NCBI GenBank assembly: GCA_034430115.1
Contig: DAOUFG010000063.1
Location: forward strand, 1-64,000
DNA: 64,000 nt
Direction of reading: 5' to 3'
Source: CAIXPS01 sp034430115
GTDB lineage: Bacteria; Chloroflexota; Anaerolineae; J036; Brachytrichaceae
In this document: positions 60,801-64,000 of the stretch, piece after piece
Position numbering within the stretch: position 1 is the stretch's first letter
How the letters are laid out: each line of letters opens with the position of its first letter
Notes under the pieces: model-generated
What the model saw: the letters and a program-made list of their open reading frames with translations, nothing else
The model's database searches: none
What the model was told of the DNA's origin: nothing
Position numbers and translations under genes: made by a program

Positions 60801-61808
60801 TCATGAGAGGAACTCGGTGCGCTTGAGCACTTCGATATTCTCCAGCGCGCGGCCGGTGCCCAACGCCACGCACGCCATCGGCATATCCGCCACGTAAGCC
60901 GGGATGCCTACCTCGCGTGAGAGGTACTCGTCCAGCTTGCGCAGAAGCGCTGTCCCGCCGGTCATCGCCATGCCGCGGTCGATGATGTCGGAGGCCAGTT
61001 CCGGGGGGGTCTTTTCCAATACCGAGCGCACGCAGGCCGCGACTTGCATCAACGGTTCGGCCAACGCCTCGGTGATTTCGGTGGAGGTGACCTCGATGGT
61101 GCGCGGCAGGCCCGACACCTGGTCGCGCCCTTGCACTTGCATCACCAACTCGTGCTCCAGCGGCTGCGCGCTGCCGATCTTGATCTTGATGTCTTCGGCG
61201 GTCGGCTCGCCGATGGCGAGGTTATATTTGCGGCGCACGAAGCTCTGAATGGCCTCGTCCAGCCGGATGCCGCCCACGCGCACCGAATTAGCCACCACGA
61301 TGCCGTTCATGGAAATCACGGCTGCTTCGGCGGTGCCTCCGCCCAGGTCCAGCACCAGGTTGCCGGTGGCCGTATCGACGGGCAGCCCGGCGCCCAGTGC
61401 GGCGGCCAGCGGCTCGCGCAGCAGGTGTGCTTCGCCCGCGCCGGCTTCCATAGCGGCTTCGCGCACGGCGCGCCGTTCCACGCTGGTGACGCCATAGGGC
61501 ACGCCAATCACCACGCGCGGAGGCAGCGGCTTGAGCCGCTTGACGCGATCCACGAAGTAACGCAGCATCGTCTGGGTCACCTGGTAGTCGGCGATCACGC
61601 CGTCGCGCACCGGGCGCGTCACTTCAATTTCGTCGGGTGTGCGCCCATACATCTGGCGGGCGGCTTCTCCGACTTCCACGATGCGCTGCTCGCTGGAAAG
61701 AATCGCTACGACGGAAGGCTCTTGGATGACAACACCCCTGCCGCGCAGGTAGATCACGATGTTGACCGAGCCGAGGTCAATGCCAATTTCTGCTCTTAAC
61801 AAACTCAT
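60801..61808 (-). CDS. mreB: Rod-shape-determining protein MreB/Mbl
   Basis: A 335-residue bacterial actin homologue. EIGIDLGSVNIVIYLRG is the phosphate-1 loop, EAGAGEAHLLREPLAAALGAG the connect-1 region, VLDLGGGTAEAAVI phosphate-2, and AMTGGTALLRKLDEYL the adenosine motif. It organises cell elongation. It is on the same strand as atpC and maf, with gaps of about 110 bases on each side. Confidence 0.95.
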   Translation of the reverse strand: MSLLRAEIGIDLGSVNIVIYLRGRGVVIQEPSVVAILSSEQRIVEVGEAARQMYGRTPDEIEVTRPVRDGVIADYQVTQTMLRYFVDRVKRLKPLPPRVVIGVPYGVTSVERRAVREAAMEAGAGEAHLLREPLAAALGAGLPVDTATGNLVLDLGGGTAEAAVISMNGIVVANSVRVGGIRLDEAIQSFVRRKYNLAIGEPTAEDIKIKIGSAQPLEHELVMQVQGRDQVSGLPRTIEVTSTEITEALAEPLMQVAACVRSVLEKTPPELASDIIDRGMAMTGGTALLRKLDEYLSREVGIPAYVADMPMACVALGTGRALENIEVLKRTEFLS

Positions 61809-61919
61809 GTATCACGACCGAGGTTGAGGGACCGAGGATTGAGTGATGCTCAACACCAGGTCATGTGCCTCATGATGCGCAAGCAACTTTCAGATTCAGC
61901 CGCAAGCGTTATCAAAACG

Positions 61920-62378
61920 TCAGGCGCTGTAATCTGTGTCGCTCGCGCTACCTCCGCCGCCTCCTGTTCTGTTTCTGCGGCGATGTTGTGCCACGCGCAA
62001 GCGGACTTCGCTCCTGCGGAAAGCTGCTTCCAACCTGTTCAGTTCCTCCTTGTTTGGGGGCGGGTTCTTCAGCATCTCCTGGGCGCGCATCCGTGCCGCT
62101 TCTGCGCGGGCGGTGTCGATCTCTTCGGCGCGCTCTGCGCTGTCGGCCAGGATGATGACGCGGTTGTTGTGAATGTCGATAAAGCCGCCGCCGATGGCGA
62201 ACTCTTGCGTGTCGCTATTTTGCTTCACGCGCAGTTCGCCCGGCTTCAGCGTCGATAGCACCGGGGCGTGATTGGGCAGCACGCCCATCTCGCCGTCGCC
62301 GCCGGGCACCGTCACCATATCGACGTCGCCCTCGAACACGGTGCGCTCACTTGTTACGATCTCTAGATGCAAAGGCAT
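61920..62378 (-). CDS. atpC: F1F0 ATP synthase epsilon subunit
   Basis: A 152-residue epsilon subunit, a little longer than the usual 130-140. LEIVTSERTVFEGDVDMVTV and MGVLPNHAPVLSTLKPGELR are the beta-sandwich signatures, followed by the C-terminal helix pair. A Gly/Ser-rich tail (TGGGGGSASDTDYSA) is unusual. It follows atpD with an 81-base, repeat-bearing gap. Confidence 0.96.
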   Translation of the reverse strand: MPLHLEIVTSERTVFEGDVDMVTVPGGDGEMGVLPNHAPVLSTLKPGELRVKQNSDTQEFAIGGGFIDIHNNRVIILADSAERAEEIDTARAEAARMRAQEMLKNPPPNKEELNRLEAAFRRSEVRLRVAQHRRRNRTGGGGGSASDTDYSA

Positions 62379-62384
62379 AGCACG

Positions 62385-62459
62385 ATTTTGGATTTTGGGT
62401 TGACGATTGTCGATTGGCGGGCTTAAAGACGTCAGTCGTCAATCAACAATCGGCAATTC
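62385..62459. repeat. Inverted repeat between atpD and atpC
   Basis: GACGATTGTCGATTGG and CGTCAATCAACAATCGGCAA are partly complementary, an AATCG-type repeat inside what should be an operon gap. Confidence 0.55.
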
Positions 62460-63872
62460 CTACTTGCGGTCCTTCTCGTACGCTTCGATCACGTCTTCGA
62501 TGGGCCCCTTGTTGTAGAAGTACATCTCTGGCACTTCGTCAAATTCGCCGTGCAGGATGCGGCCAAAGCCGTCCACGGTGTCTTTGATCTTCACGTAGCG
62601 CCCGTCGATGCCGGTGAAGCGCTTGGCCACGAACATCGGCTGGCCCAGGAAGCGCTCGATCTTGCGCGCGCGCGCCACCAGCACCTTGTCTTCTTCGCTC
62701 AGTTCGTCCACGCCGAGGATCGCGATGATGTCTTGCAGGTCCTTATAGCGCTGCAAAGTGCGCTGCACTTCGCGCGCCACATCATAGTGCTCGTTCCCCA
62801 CCACGTTGGGGTCCAAAATACGGCTGGTGCTGGCCAGCGGGTCCACCGAAGGGTAGATGCCCTTCTCGTTGATGGAGCGCTCCAGGTTGATCGTCGAGTC
62901 CAGGTGGGCGAATGTGGCGACAGGTGCCGGGTCGGAATAGTCGTCGGCGGGCACGTACACCGCCTGCATGGAGGTGACCGAGCCGACCTGGGTGCTGGTG
63001 ATGCGCTCTTGCAGCGTGCCCATGTCGGTGCTCAGTGTGGGTTGGTAGCCCACAGCGCTGGGCATGCGGCCCAACAAAGCCGACACTTCCGAGCCGCTCA
63101 TGATGAAGCGGAAGATGTTGTCGATAAATAGCAGCACGTCGCTGCCCTGATCGCGGAAATACTCGGCCATCGTCACGCCTGTCAACGCGGCGCGCAGGCG
63201 CACGCCGGCCGGCTCGTTCATCTGGCCGAACACCATCACCAGGTTGTCCATCACGCCGGCCTCGGTCATTTCCAGGTAGAGCTGCGTGCCTTCGCGCGTG
63301 CGTTCGCCCACCCCGGCGAATACCGAGTAGCCGTTGTGGAACTTGGCGATGGAGTTGATCAGTTCCTGGATGGTCACCGTCTTGCCCACACCGGCGCCGC
63401 CGAAGATGCCTGTCTTGCCGCCCTTCGTAAGCGGGGCGATCAGGTCGATCACCTTCATGCCGGTTTCGAGCATTTCGACGCTGGCTTTCTGTTCTTCAAA
63501 GGAAGGAGCGGGGCGGTGGATCTGATAGCGCGTCTCCGCCTGCGGTTGTGGGTGGCCGTCGATGGCATCACCCAACACGTTGAAGATGCGCCCCAGGGTG
63601 GACGGGCCAACGGGGACTGTGATAGGACGGCCCGTATTGTGCACGGGCACACCGCGGCGCAGACCGTCGGTCGTGTCCATCGCGATGGCGCGCACGCGGC
63701 CCTCGCCCAAATGCTGCTGCACTTCCAGGACCAATCGGTTCTGGTTGGGTCGCTCGATCTCCAGCGCGTCGTAGATTTCCGGCAGATGATCCATCTGAAA
63801 ACCTACGTCGACGACTGCGCCCTTAATCGCAATGACCTGCCCCAAATTGCCTGTGCCATTTCCGCTTGACAT
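62460..63872 (-). CDS. atpD: F1F0 ATP synthase beta subunit
   Basis: A 470-residue catalytic beta subunit. Walker A GGAGVGKTVTIQELI, the VFAGVGERTREG catalytic Glu region, Walker B VLLFIDNIFRF, and the conserved ALLGRMPSAVGYQPTLSTDM are all present. GGAG lies 6 bases before MSSGNGTG, so this start is preferred over an ATG five codons upstream. The sequence ahead of it in the window does not look like the gamma subunit. Confidence 0.98.
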   Translation of the reverse strand: MSSGNGTGNLGQVIAIKGAVVDVGFQMDHLPEIYDALEIERPNQNRLVLEVQQHLGEGRVRAIAMDTTDGLRRGVPVHNTGRPITVPVGPSTLGRIFNVLGDAIDGHPQPQAETRYQIHRPAPSFEEQKASVEMLETGMKVIDLIAPLTKGGKTGIFGGAGVGKTVTIQELINSIAKFHNGYSVFAGVGERTREGTQLYLEMTEAGVMDNLVMVFGQMNEPAGVRLRAALTGVTMAEYFRDQGSDVLLFIDNIFRFIMSGSEVSALLGRMPSAVGYQPTLSTDMGTLQERITSTQVGSVTSMQAVYVPADDYSDPAPVATFAHLDSTINLERSINEKGIYPSVDPLASTSRILDPNVVGNEHYDVAREVQRTLQRYKDLQDIIAILGVDELSEEDKVLVARARKIERFLGQPMFVAKRFTGIDGRYVKIKDTVDGFGRILHGEFDEVPEMYFYNKGPIEDVIEAYEKDRK

Positions 63873-63957
63873 CAGCTTCTCCTTCATTTCATCTTTATCA
63901 AATTGATGATCTCAATTGATGATTGCCGGGCGTTTGCCTGGCCTGTGTATCTGAACG

Positions 63958-64000
63958 TTATTTTGCCTGTAGCATGACATAAACCGGCAGACCACTCCGC
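63958..64000 (-). CDS. Possible C-terminal end of an upstream gene
   Basis: On the minus strand a frame enters from the window edge and ends at TAA (63958-63960), encoding RSGLPVYVMLQAK. If real, it is the end of a gene upstream of atpD; it does not resemble a gamma-subunit C-terminus. Only 13 codons are visible. Confidence 0.2.
   Translation of the reverse strand, partial: RSGLPVYVMLQAK

Noticed and set aside
1..64000. CRISPR arrays, tRNA or rRNA genes, tmRNA
   Set aside because: No regularly spaced direct repeats with unique spacers and no cloverleaf or rRNA core sequences were seen. The many short repeats are irregular and palindromic.

Overview
The window is a dense, GC-rich (about 60% by eye) bacterial chromosome segment. 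The gene set points to the phylum Chloroflexota, probably an Anaerolineae- or Caldilineae-like lineage. The reasons are an archaeal-type isopentenyl phosphate kinase, a bacterial translin-family protein, fused CbiF-CbiG and CbiE-CbiT, a LytR-CpsA-Psr lipoprotein next to a LysM/M23 lipoprotein, and abundant short intergenic repeats. The phylum is an inference; no rRNA or tRNA gene was seen.

Layout. 1-5028 (all minus): edge of a glycyl-radical enzyme gene with its activase, DinB, a GH4 glycosidase, a sugar isomerase-like TIM barrel and a translin-like protein. 5029-5452: a 424-bp non-coding region carrying DnaA boxes, a TAC-type DnaA-trio array, a GC-rich spacer and an AT-rich tract, with genes running away from it on both sides. 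This is a candidate chromosomal origin. 5453-10245 (plus): HD-CHAD protein, LCP lipoprotein, LysM/M23 lipoprotein. 10246-19091: dtd, two TIM-barrel isomerase-like genes with a Gfo/Idh oxidoreductase, an Mrr-like nuclease, a PNPOx-fold protein, a gene remnant, an inositol monophosphatase and a GH3 beta-glucosidase. 19585-26938 (plus): a tightly coupled four-gene operon (helical unknown, two-HKD phospholipase-D-like protein, very large SNF2/RapA-like helicase, small unknown), which looks like an undescribed defence or DNA-processing system.

26955-46697 (all minus) is one approximately 20-kb cobalt/cobalamin operon: cbiMNQO cobalt uptake, cobO, cbiX, cbiF-G, cbiH, cbiC, cbiD, cbiE-T, cbiL, btuF, btuC, cbiA, cbiP, btuD, cbiB, cobD and a PduX-like kinase. 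It is led by a promoter, a cobalamin riboswitch and an intrinsic terminator just before cbiM. The anaerobic corrin ring pathway is almost complete; CbiJ and the nucleotide-loop genes cobU/S/T are not in the window. 

47179-64000: a small membrane protein; a hypF-C-D-E hydrogenase maturation cluster (no hypA/B or hydrogenase here) interrupted by a sialidase-like beta-propeller gene; a cupin; a secreted M14 carboxypeptidase overlapping isopentenyl phosphate kinase; an M50 membrane protease; maf; an mreB-like gene; and atpC and atpD. Intergenic gaps in this half are filled with several families of short palindromic or AATCTC-type repeats, and three of these families also appear in frame inside hypF. 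Several genes have a TAnnAT -10 hexamer 6-8 bases before the start codon, suggesting leaderless mRNAs.
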